Position numbers and translations under genes: made by a program. Below the pieces are notes generated by a model. The model saw only the letters and a list, made by a program, of their open reading frames with translations, ran no database searches and was not told where the DNA came from. Shown piece after piece: positions 1-5,291 of a stretch of 5,291 bases of DNA. This DNA is from SIG588 sp045599305 (lineage in GTDB: Bacteria > Bacillota > Clostridia > Oscillospirales > Acutalibacteraceae): the NCBI GenBank assembly GCA_045599305.1, contig JAZRVU010000052.1:1-5291 (forward strand). Direction: 5' to 3'. How positions within the stretch are numbered: the first letter of the stretch is position 1; the number at the start of each line of letters is the position of its first letter.

Positions 1-14
1 TGAAAATGAAAACC

Positions 15-52
15 AAAAAGTGTCCCGTGCCAACGGCACGGGGCACTTTTTT
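15..52 (-). terminator. Intrinsic terminator of the sugar-transporter operon, probably bidirectional
   Basis: A long inverted repeat pairs 15-31 with 35-51 around a 3-nt loop (AAC on the plus strand). The core is GC-rich. The outer A/T pairs supply a T-run on each side: TTTTTT at 47-52 reading plus, and CTTTTT followed by GGTTTTC reading minus. The one imperfect pair is 23/43, a U-G wobble in a plus-strand transcript and an A-C mismatch in a minus-strand one. The repeat overlaps the malG stop codon, so it would end the minus-strand transporter mRNA immediately after translation stops. It could also stop a converging plus-strand transcript from a neighbour lying left of the window, which cannot be seen. 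Confidence 0.9.
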
Positions 53-905
53 ATCCTTTCACGGCACCGCCGGTCACGCCCTCGACATAGAATTTCTGCA
101 TGCGCAAAAAGAGCAGGGTGATCGGGATGGCGACCAGCACCGAGCCGGCGCAGAACTGGGTGAAATAGCGGTAGATGTTCTCTTTGGTGATCATCTGATA
201 CAACCCCAGCGCCAGCGTGTAGTTCTGGTAATTGTCTTTCATGATGACACTGACGAAGATGAAGTCCGTCCACGGCGTCATGAAAGCGGTGAGCGCCGTG
301 TAGGCCAGAATGGGGGTGGAGGTGGGCAGCGTGATGCGAAAGAATATCTGATTGCGGGTAGCGCCGTCCAGCGTGGCCGCCTCGTCCAGCGAGCGGGGGA
401 TGGTGTCAAAAAAGCCCTTGGCCACGAAATAGCCCATGCACGCGCCGGCGGAATAGACCAGCACCAGTGCCGCCAGCGACTGCGCCAGCCCGATCGCCTT
501 GAGCAGGTGATAGACGGCGATCATCGTCATGAAGCCGGGGAACATCCCCAGTATCAGCCCCACATTCATGAAACGCCGCCGCGAGGGGAAGCGCAGGCGG
601 CTGAAGGTGTAACTGACCGCCAGCACCAGAAAGGTGCTGATGACGCAGGTGCACACCGAAACGAGCAGCGTGTTGGCATACCACCGCGGGTAGTTGAAGA
701 GTCCCGTCTCGGTGAACAGGCGGCGGTAGTTGTCAAACGAAAGGGACTTGGGCAGCAGATAGGGGAGATAGGCACCCGGCTCTTTGCGAAAGGAGAGCAG
801 GACGAGGTAGGCGATGGGCAGTACCCACAGGATGCCCAGCACGGCCAGCAACAGATAGATCACGCCGTTTGCCAGCCGTCTCCGGGCACGGTAACCGGTC
901 ATCAT
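51..905 (-). CDS. malG: MalG-type carbohydrate ABC transporter permease
   Basis: This 284-residue integral membrane protein is the second permease subunit of a binding-protein-dependent sugar importer (CUT1 class). It has about six hydrophobic segments, near residues 14-38, 79-101, 113-135, 143-165, 196-218 and 252-270, as expected for MalG. The cytoplasmic EAA loop that docks on the ATPase is intact: DEAATLDGA at 174-182, followed by ITLP at 191-194. The C-terminus, VEGVTGGAVKG, is the conserved ending of MalG-type permeases. The start overlaps the malF stop in ATGATGA. I chose the first ATG because an AGGAGG lies 10 nt upstream of it; the second ATG, one codon later, would also be possible. 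The gene is the last of its operon, with the terminator directly on its stop codon. The family is secure. Substrate is uncertain: maltose/maltodextrin is likely, but galacto-oligosaccharide (GanQ-like) or another oligosaccharide cannot be excluded. Confidence 0.93.
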   Translation of the reverse strand: MMTGYRARRRLANGVIYLLLAVLGILWVLPIAYLVLLSFRKEPGAYLPYLLPKSLSFDNYRRLFTETGLFNYPRWYANTLLVSVCTCVISTFLVLAVSYTFSRLRFPSRRRFMNVGLILGMFPGFMTMIAVYHLLKAIGLAQSLAALVLVYSAGACMGYFVAKGFFDTIPRSLDEAATLDGATRNQIFFRITLPTSTPILAYTALTAFMTPWTDFIFVSVIMKDNYQNYTLALGLYQMITKENIYRYFTQFCAGSVLVAIPITLLFLRMQKFYVEGVTGGAVKG

Positions 906-2296
906 TGGAACTGTTCCTCCTTTTTCACCGATGCGGACGAGTTATACACCAGCAGCGACAGTCCCGCCGACACGATGAACACGATGATGCCGATGGTGGA
1001 GGCCAGGTTGTAGTTTTGCTGGTTGACGGTCTGCTTGTAAAGCCAGGTGACCAGCAGATCGGTCTTGCCCGCCTGATAATAGTCGAGCGAGAGCGGGCCG
1101 CCGCCGGTAAGCAGAAAAATCACATTGAAGTTGTTGAAGTTGCCCACGAACTGGGTGATGAGATAGGGCGTGGTCACGAACAGCATATAGGGCAGCGTGA
1201 TGCTGAAAAAGGTGCGCGTCGGCCCCGCACCGTCGATGCGGGCACTTTCGTACATATCCTCCGGAATGTTCATCAGGATGCCGCTGGTGATGAGCATGGT
1301 GTAGGGGATACCGATCCATATATTCACCACGATCACCGTGATGCGTGCCAGCGTGCCGTTGGTCAGAAAACCGATCGGCGCGGCGATCAGTCCCAGCTCC
1401 CGCAGCAGTACGTTGATCGCTCCGCCCGTGCCCTCGCTCGAGAGCAGCTGCGACATCAGCAGCAGGGTGACGAATTGCGGCACGGCGATGGGGATGACGA
1501 ACAGGGTGCGCCACAACCCCTTGGCGCGGATGCCTTTTTTATTGATCATCAGCGCCACCACCATGCCCAGCAGATAGTTCAGAAAGGTGGCGAAGATCGC
1601 CCAGATCACCGTCCACCCGAACAGGTGAAAGAAGGTGGTGGAGCGCTGCCCGGTGCCGCTGAACAGGTCGCGGAAATTCTGCAATCCCACCCAGGTGAAC
1701 AGATTGCCGGGCGGCTGATGGGATTTGTCGAAATTGGTGAGGGCGATGAGCACCATGAACACGAGCGGCAGTACCGTGAACACGAATACCAGCAGGGTGG
1801 GCAGGGCAAGCAGGGTGAGGTGATACCGCTCATCCGCCAGCGAGCGCAGATCGTGGCGGAAATCGGTGAGCGGCAGCCCCGCCTCCTGCCGCCGCTGTGC
1901 CTGCCATGCGGTGCGCAGATTGCCGAGATACAGCCGTAAAAAGAGCAGGGCAGCCACCACCGTCACGACACCGAACAGCAAGATCTCCATGGAATTATCG
2001 CCCGCCACCACACGATAGATGCCTGCCTCTTCATCAAAGACGCGCATTTGTGTCTGCGTGCCGAGGGTGGGCAGTTTGGCCACATATCCCCAGCCGAAGC
2101 CGAAGAAACAGAGCCAAAAGGCGATCTGCGCGGCAAGATACAGCAGGCCGCGGCCGATCTGCCCGCGCAGCAGGCAGCCGGCGCCCATCACGAGGAAAGA
2201 CAGACGGGTGCGCGCGTCACCGCGGCGCGCCGCCATGGCCGCGCTGTGCCAAAGTCCGTCCTCGCGCGGACTGTGCGGCCTTGTTTTTCGGCTCAT
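902..2296 (-). CDS. malF: MalF-type carbohydrate ABC transporter permease with N-terminal extension
   Basis: This 464-residue membrane protein is the MalF partner of the downstream MalG-like permease; together they form the translocation pore. Hydrophobic segments fall near residues 50-72, 104-124, 160-187, 226-250, 263-286, 318-341, 371-397 and 432-452, giving about eight, as in MalF/MdxF. A short hydrophobic patch at 32-43 precedes them. The EAA loop reads ESARIDGAG at 350-358, with ITLP at 366-369; Ser replaces the first Ala of EAA, a common variant. Residues 1-155 form an N-terminal region with two membrane segments and a basic linker ahead of the transport core, which starts at about 160. 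The large extracytoplasmic P2 loop of E. coli MalF is absent. The ATG lies 12 nt after the binding-protein stop, with a GGGAGGG Shine-Dalgarno between them. The last four bases are shared with malG. Substrate is inferred from the family only. Confidence 0.92.
   Translation of the reverse strand: MSRKTRPHSPREDGLWHSAAMAARRGDARTRLSFLVMGAGCLLRGQIGRGLLYLAAQIAFWLCFFGFGWGYVAKLPTLGTQTQMRVFDEEAGIYRVVAGDNSMEILLFGVVTVVAALLFLRLYLGNLRTAWQAQRRQEAGLPLTDFRHDLRSLADERYHLTLLALPTLLVFVFTVLPLVFMVLIALTNFDKSHQPPGNLFTWVGLQNFRDLFSGTGQRSTTFFHLFGWTVIWAIFATFLNYLLGMVVALMINKKGIRAKGLWRTLFVIPIAVPQFVTLLLMSQLLSSEGTGGAINVLLRELGLIAAPIGFLTNGTLARITVIVVNIWIGIPYTMLITSGILMNIPEDMYESARIDGAGPTRTFFSITLPYMLFVTTPYLITQFVGNFNNFNVIFLLTGGGPLSLDYYQAGKTDLLVTWLYKQTVNQQNYNLASTIGIIVFIVSAGLSLLVYNSSASVKKEEQFQ
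916..921 (-). promoter_or_regulatory. Ribosome binding site of malG inside the malF coding end
   Basis: A full AGGAGG on the minus strand sits within the last codons of malF, 10 nt before the first ATG of malG and 13 nt before the second. Its spacing favours the first ATG. The overlap of stop and start implies translational coupling, keeping the two permease subunits in balance. Confidence 0.8.
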
Positions 2297-2308
2297 GTCT
2301 CCCTCCCG

Positions 2309-3517
2309 TCAGGCGGTGATCTGTGCGACCATCGTGTCCAGCAGAGTTTGGATGCTCTTCGAGTAGTCGCGGCGCTCCATGGCCGTGCCGAACGCCTCCA
2401 TCGGGTCCCAACTGGTGCTGTGCACATCGCGCTGGGACACGCCGAAAAGATTCTGCTCCGCCAGCGCGGAAAGCGCCACATTGCCTTTTACGGCGTCACT
2501 TTCGGCGGCTTTCAGGTTGGAGGGACCCATCGCACGGGTCTCAAAGCGCTTGATCTGGTTTTCCTCGTTGGTGAGGAATTCTGCCAGATCCATCGCCTCC
2601 ACGGGGAATTTGGTGGCGGAGTTGACCCCGAGCATCTTGTACCCGGCAAAACTGGCCATCTGCGTCTGCACGCCGCCGCAGGTGAAGGTGGGGAGCTTGG
2701 TCGCGGCATAGCCGCTGCCCAGTTTCTGCGCGATGGCTTCGGCGTTCCATGTGCCGGAGACACCTGCGCAGATAGTGTCGCCCATGCCGCCGGTCAGCAC
2801 GGCGTCGTTGCCGGTAACGAAAGCGGGATCGGCGCAGAACGCCTTGATCGCCTCGCCCGCCTGCACACCCTTTTCGGTGTTGAAATCGCAGGTCTGGCGT
2901 CCCTTGTCATCTGTGCCGATCTCACACCCGGCACCCAGGAAAAAGGAGACGATATACCACCCGTTGGATACGTCCATATATACCTTTTTACCGGCGTCGT
3001 TGGCCGCCTTGAGCAGACCGTCCAGTGTCTGCACGTCGGCGTTGGTGAGCACGCGGCTGTCATAATAGAGAAAATAGCCGTTGTCGGCCGTCATGGGGTA
3101 GGCGTAGAGCTTGTCGTCGACCGACGCCGCTTCCACCGAGCCCTCGCTGTTTCGCTGCACCAGGTCGGTCTTGTTGCGGGTGACCTCGTAAAGCGCTCCC
3201 GCCTTGTGCAGGTCGTTGAGCTGGTCGTCGGGAAAAGCGAATACGTCTGCCGCGGCGGCCGGGTCTTCCAGCACGCGGGTCTTGGCGTCATCTTCGCCCA
3301 CCACACCCAGCGTGATCTGATAGGTTTTGCCGTCATCGGCGTGGGCTTTCTTGAAGGCGTCGATCATGCCGTTCAGCATGGCTTGATCCTCGCTCGAGCC
3401 CCACACCTTCAGGGTGACTGTGTCTTTATCGGTTTTGCCGGTGCCTTTGCAGCCGGTAAGCCCTGCCGCGAGGCAGACGCTCAGCAGCAGTGCCAGCAGA
3501 CGAATGGGATATTTCAT
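2309..3517 (-). CDS. MalE-like sugar-binding lipoprotein of an ABC importer
   Basis: This 402-residue extracytoplasmic binding protein captures the sugar and delivers it to the permease pair encoded just downstream. The N-terminus is a lipoprotein signal: Lys/Arg at 2-6, a hydrophobic stretch at 7-19, and the lipobox LTGC at 20-23, so Cys23 is the predicted lipidated first mature residue. The mature part begins with the strand LKVWGSSED (36-44), typical of this class, and contains YPMTADNGYFLYYD (140-153), a hinge and ligand-pocket region seen in maltose-type binding proteins. A later GVSGTWNAEA (252-261) also fits. Trp39, Trp187, Trp257 and Trp370 are candidate sugar-stacking residues, by inference. 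The mature chain has five further cysteines, at 198, 210, 228, 250 and 280. It is the first gene of the operon: its ATG has AAGGAG 9 nt upstream, and the operator-like region lies before it. Maltose or maltodextrin is the best guess; I left the symbol blank because specificity is not proven. Confidence 0.9.
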   Translation of the reverse strand: MKYPIRLLALLLSVCLAAGLTGCKGTGKTDKDTVTLKVWGSSEDQAMLNGMIDAFKKAHADDGKTYQITLGVVGEDDAKTRVLEDPAAAADVFAFPDDQLNDLHKAGALYEVTRNKTDLVQRNSEGSVEAASVDDKLYAYPMTADNGYFLYYDSRVLTNADVQTLDGLLKAANDAGKKVYMDVSNGWYIVSFFLGAGCEIGTDDKGRQTCDFNTEKGVQAGEAIKAFCADPAFVTGNDAVLTGGMGDTICAGVSGTWNAEAIAQKLGSGYAATKLPTFTCGGVQTQMASFAGYKMLGVNSATKFPVEAMDLAEFLTNEENQIKRFETRAMGPSNLKAAESDAVKGNVALSALAEQNLFGVSQRDVHSTSWDPMEAFGTAMERRDYSKSIQTLLDTMVAQITA

Positions 3518-3557
3518 AAAAAACCGCTCCTTTTTTCAGTAAGTTCGACAATAGTCT

Positions 3558-3584
3558 TTGCGCATTTCTTGCGTATATGCGCAA
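3558..3584. promoter_or_regulatory. Operator-like palindrome plus half-site upstream of the sugar operon
   Basis: The 16-bp element TTGCGTATATGCGCAA at 3569-3584 (plus strand) is symmetric at seven of eight base pairs. A further TTGCGCA copy of the half-site sits at 3558-3564, exactly 11 bp (about one helical turn) from the first. The element lies roughly 50 bp before the binding-protein start, where a sugar-responsive regulator would bind. No strong sigma-A promoter is visible. Two weak candidates on the minus strand are TTCGCC (3596-3601) with an 18-bp spacer to TATACG (3572-3577), which would put the -10 inside the palindrome, and TATTGT (3548-3553), which lacks a good -35. The regulator is unknown. 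A LacI/MalR-type protein is common for such operons, but its usual sites have CGCAA...TTGCG orientation around a central CG, unlike this one. Confidence 0.55.
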
Positions 3585-3607
3585 AAAGAAATTTTGGCGA
3601 AAGAACA

Positions 3608-3643
3608 GAAAAAAAGAACACGCAGTAAACGTGTTACTGCGTG
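3608..3643 (-). terminator. Intrinsic terminator after rlmH
   Basis: On the minus strand, CACGCAGTAA (3643-3634) pairs perfectly with TTACTGCGTG (3628-3619) around a 5-nt loop, giving a 10-bp stem. It is followed at once by TTCTTTTTTTC (3618-3608). It begins 8 nt after the rlmH stop and separates the murA-walJ-rlmH group from the sugar-transporter operon, which therefore needs its own promoter. The plus strand has no T-run after the stem, so this terminator is one-directional. Confidence 0.92.
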
Positions 3644-3651
3644 CGGTGGCG

Positions 3652-4134
3652 TTATTTGTGATATTTGCCGCCGGCGGCGATCTGCCCGGCGCGGTAGAGC
3701 TGTTCGAGCAGCATGACCCGTGCCAGTTGATGGGGGAAGGTCATGGGCGACATGGAAAGGCGAAAGCGGGCGGCTTGCTTCACTTTGTCCGCAAGTCCCC
3801 ATGAGCCGCCGATGATGAACACCGTGTGTCCCGTGCCGTTCACCGCCAGCCGTTCCAGCTCGTCCGAAAGCGCGGGGGAGGAGAGTTCGCGGCCCTCGAT
3901 ACACATGGCGAACACCGCGGCACCCGCGGGGATCTTCGCCAGCAGACGGTCGCCTTCCGCTTCGAGCGTGTGGCTGATCTGCGCCGGGGAGGGCGCGTCC
4001 GGCAGGCGTTCTTCCTCCACCTCCACGATCTCGAGCCGACAAAAGGCGGCCAGCCGCTTTTGATATTCCGCTGCGGCTTGACGCAGCCACGGCTCCTTTA
4101 GTTTGCCCACACACAAAACGGTGATGGCTTTCAT
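3652..4134 (-). CDS. rlmH: 23S rRNA (pseudouridine-1915-N3)-methyltransferase RlmH
   Basis: RlmH uses S-adenosylmethionine to methylate N3 of pseudouridine 1915 in helix 69 of 23S rRNA, acting on the assembled 70S ribosome. The 160-residue length matches the family (155-160). The family signatures are present: the N-terminal MKAITVLCVGKLKE strand; the SPOUT-type cofactor loop FIIGGSWGL (106-114); the knot segment LSMSPMTFPHQLARVMLLEQLYRA (126-149, with His135, Arg139, Glu144, Tyr147, Arg148); and the terminal YHK (158-160), equivalent to the conserved PYHK/PYHR ending. The ATG is preceded by AAGGAG 10 nt upstream, and that site directly follows the walJ stop codon, so the gene is likely translated in coupling with walJ. 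A terminator follows within 8 nt. Trp112 in the GGSxG loop is less usual than Leu or Asn. Identity is secure. Confidence 0.97.
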   Translation of the reverse strand: MKAITVLCVGKLKEPWLRQAAAEYQKRLAAFCRLEIVEVEEERLPDAPSPAQISHTLEAEGDRLLAKIPAGAAVFAMCIEGRELSSPALSDELERLAVNGTGHTVFIIGGSWGLADKVKQAARFRLSMSPMTFPHQLARVMLLEQLYRAGQIAAGGKYHK

Positions 4135-4144
4135 GCGCGTTTGG

Positions 4145-4150
4145 CTCCTT
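4145..4150 (-). promoter_or_regulatory. Ribosome binding site of rlmH abutting the walJ stop
   Basis: On the minus strand the walJ stop and this site read TGAAAGGAG as one string. AAGGAG lies 10 nt before the rlmH ATG. A ribosome ending walJ covers this site, which fits coupled re-initiation. Confidence 0.75.
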
Positions 4151-4948
4151 TCAGAATCGCAGCAGTCCCGCCGTATCGACAGGCGCCGCCACCCGCAGGA
4201 TAAAATCCGCCCCCTCCAGCAGTCCCATCCCGGCCAGTGCCGTGCGGGCGGTGCGATAGGCCAGTTCCGGGCGGTTGTTTTCGCGGCTCAGATGCGCCAG
4301 CATGAAGCGGGCGGTGCCGCTTTGCGCCAGACGGTAGAGTTCGGCGGCACAGGCGGCGTTGGAAAGGTGACCGTAGGGGGAGAGGATGCGCTGCTTTAAC
4401 GGGTAGGGATAGGGGCCGGCCTCCAGCATGGCGATATCGTGGTTGGACTCGATCTGTATGAGTTCGCACCCCGTGATGGCGCGGCGCACCTCATCGCTCA
4501 TGTGGCCGATATCGGTGGCGATGGCCACCCGCTGTCCGTCCGCCGTATGTATACGGTAGCCGCAGCTCTGGCGGCTGTCATGCGGGGTGGTAAAGGCGGT
4601 GATGAGACAACCACCCTCCTCCACGGCGCTTTGGCCGGGGATCAGCGTGCGGCAGTCGGTGACGGCGTCCACCCGGCCCGTATCGCAAAGGGCGCTCATG
4701 GTGCCTTCGGTGGCGTAGACCCGCATACCGTATCGCTTTGCCAGCACCCGCAGACCGTTCACATGATCGGTGTGTTCGTGGGTAACGAACACGGCGGTGA
4801 TACGGTGCGGGTCGATCCCGCGCTCGTTCAGCGCCGTTTCCAGCCGTTTAGCACTAACGCCGGCATCGATCAGGATACCGGCGTCTGCGTTTCCGACATA
4901 TGTGCAATTTCCTTCACTTCCGCTGAACAGAGGACAATATCTGGCCAT
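4151..4948 (-). CDS. walJ: WalJ/YycJ-type metallo-beta-lactamase-fold hydrolase
   Basis: This 265-residue cytoplasmic protein of the metallo-beta-lactamase fold matches the length of B. subtilis WalJ (YycJ). It opens with FSGSEGNCTYV (8-18), the family's GSxGN start. The metal-binding motif THEHTDH (56-62) supplies His57, His59, Asp61 and His62. Further likely ligands are His123 (TPHD), Asp145 (ATDIGH) and His219 (AHLSRENN), with SNHD (168-171) and GHLSN (193-197) as family motifs. Two metal ions are expected. WalJ homologues have 5'-to-3' DNA exonuclease activity and are linked to cell-division and wall-stress control, but the substrate here is not shown by sequence. The frame stays open 52 codons upstream, into murA. 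I set the start at 4948 because the motifs begin there and AAAGGA lies 11 nt upstream. Its place between murA and rlmH is a common Clostridia arrangement; no walRK genes are visible. Confidence 0.9.
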   Translation of the reverse strand: MARYCPLFSGSEGNCTYVGNADAGILIDAGVSAKRLETALNERGIDPHRITAVFVTHEHTDHVNGLRVLAKRYGMRVYATEGTMSALCDTGRVDAVTDCRTLIPGQSAVEEGGCLITAFTTPHDSRQSCGYRIHTADGQRVAIATDIGHMSDEVRRAITGCELIQIESNHDIAMLEAGPYPYPLKQRILSPYGHLSNAACAAELYRLAQSGTARFMLAHLSRENNRPELAYRTARTALAGMGLLEGADFILRVAAPVDTAGLLRF

Positions 4949-4959
4949 GGTAACGGATA

Positions 4960-4965
4960 TCCTTT
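4960..4965 (-). promoter_or_regulatory. Ribosome binding site that sets the walJ start
   Basis: On the minus strand the murA stop continues as TGAAAGGAT. AAAGGA lies 11 nt before ATG 4948, a slightly long spacing. It supports the 265-residue walJ start over the upstream in-frame ATG at 5104, which lies deep inside murA and would add a basic, unrelated leader. Confidence 0.7.
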
Positions 4966-5291
4966 CAAAGAGCGGCGCGAACGGCCGGATCGGGCACTTC
5001 CACCTCGCGGATATCCGCGCCCAGCGCCCGCAGTTTTTCCACCGGCGTTTCGTAGCCGCGCTCAATGTGGTGGATATCTTCCACCTCGGTGACACCGCGC
5101 GCACACAGGCCGGCGATCAGCATGGCGGCACCAGCACGCAGGTCGACCGCCTTGACGGGGGCGGCGTTCAGGTGATCCACCCCGCAGAAGACCGCGATCT
5201 TACCGTCCACCTGCACGTCCGCGCCCATGCGGCGCAGTTCGTCGATATAGCGGAAGCGGTTATCGTAGACGTCTTCGTTCAGAATGCTCGT
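4965..5291 (-). CDS. murA: UDP-N-acetylglucosamine 1-carboxyvinyltransferase MurA, C-terminal fragment
   Basis: MurA transfers enolpyruvate from phosphoenolpyruvate to UDP-N-acetylglucosamine, the first committed step of peptidoglycan synthesis, in the cytoplasm. Only the last 108 residues are in the window; the gene runs off the right edge, so the catalytic loop cysteine is not visible. The fragment starts TSILNEDVYDNRF and continues ELRRMGADV, matching the MurA region where the chain returns to the first domain. It then has APVKAVDLRAGAA (44-56), with the conserved DLRAG and its arginine, and HIERGYE (75-81), with the second conserved arginine, before LRALGADI. The chain ends normally in TGA. 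The rest of the gene would be about 310 residues beyond the window, assuming the usual length near 420. Firmicutes often carry two murA paralogues, and which one this is cannot be told from the tail. It likely heads or belongs to the operon with walJ and rlmH. Confidence 0.95.
   Translation of the reverse strand, partial: TSILNEDVYDNRFRYIDELRRMGADVQVDGKIAVFCGVDHLNAAPVKAVDLRAGAAMLIAGLCARGVTEVEDIHHIERGYETPVEKLRALGADIREVEVPDPAVRAAL

Noticed and set aside
6..1939. Plus-strand open frames of 335 and 356 codons opposite malG and malF
   Set aside because: Both are antisense shadows with low-complexity, Gln/His/Arg-rich translations. The first begins inside the terminator hairpin region, and neither has a family signature.
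3581..3600. Possible second inverted repeat, CGCAAAA...TTTTGGCG, next to the operator
   Set aside because: It needs a bulged base and lies in an A/T-rich spacer where short matches arise easily; it is too weak to list as a site.
3541..3610. Consensus sigma-A promoter for the sugar operon
   Set aside because: Only weak -10-like hexamers are present and none has a good -35 at proper spacing, so I note the candidates under the operator instead of calling a promoter.
2048..3628. Long plus-strand open frame of 526 codons opposite the binding protein and the start of malF
   Set aside because: It is antisense to two well-supported genes, has no recognisable domain and a His/Arg/Gly/Ala-rich composition typical of reverse-strand reading of GC-rich codons, and it runs on into the operator and terminator region.
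3536..4114. Minus-strand open frame of 192 codons overlapping rlmH
   Set aside because: It is a frame-shifted reading of rlmH that crosses the rlmH terminator and the operator region. RlmH in the other frame is unmistakable.
4949..5104. Upstream ATG that would make the walJ-like protein 317 residues long
   Set aside because: The extra 52 residues are an out-of-frame reading of murA, rich in Arg/Trp/Lys, and the family start and ribosome binding site agree on 4948.
1..5291. Mobile element, CRISPR array, defence or biosynthetic system
   Set aside because: No direct-repeat array, transposase or integrase motif, terminal repeats or unfamiliar conserved gene cluster is visible; all coding space is taken by recognised families.

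Overview
The window reads as a stretch of chromosome from a GC-rich Gram-positive anaerobe, most likely a Clostridia/Oscillospiraceae-type Firmicute. Three things suggest this: a lipoprotein-type sugar-binding protein (a membrane-tethered substrate-binding protein implies no periplasm), strong AGGAGG-like ribosome binding sites, and the gene order murA - walJ-like - rlmH. The assignment is an inference from family resemblance and has not been checked by a search.

All six genes lie on the minus strand, so transcription runs from high to low coordinates. The right part (5291 to about 3607) is a housekeeping group: the 3' end of murA (peptidoglycan precursor synthesis), a WalJ/YycJ-type metallo-beta-lactamase-fold hydrolase, and rlmH (23S rRNA pseudouridine methyltransferase). 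They are spaced by 16 nt each and closed by a clear intrinsic terminator. At both junctions the upstream TGA stop runs directly into the Shine-Dalgarno of the next gene, which suggests coupled translation.

A 134-base intergenic region (3518-3651) holds that terminator and a compact operator-like palindrome with an extra half-site. It precedes the second operon.

The left part (3517 to 51) is a complete three-gene carbohydrate ABC importer of the MalEFG type: a solute-binding lipoprotein, a MalF-like permease with an N-terminal extension, and a MalG-like permease that overlaps malF by 4 nt. A strong hairpin, T-rich on both sides, follows the malG stop codon at once. No ATPase gene is present between the operator and the terminator, so the importer probably uses an ATPase encoded elsewhere, as MsmX-type shared ATPases do in other Firmicutes. 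The likely substrate is maltose/maltodextrin or a related oligosaccharide, but the sequence alone does not fix it.

The long plus-strand reading frames are antisense shadows of these genes. I see no mobile element, CRISPR array, tRNA, rRNA or defence system, and nothing that looks like a new biological system. The most useful leads are the operator region, the missing ATPase and the coupled junctions.
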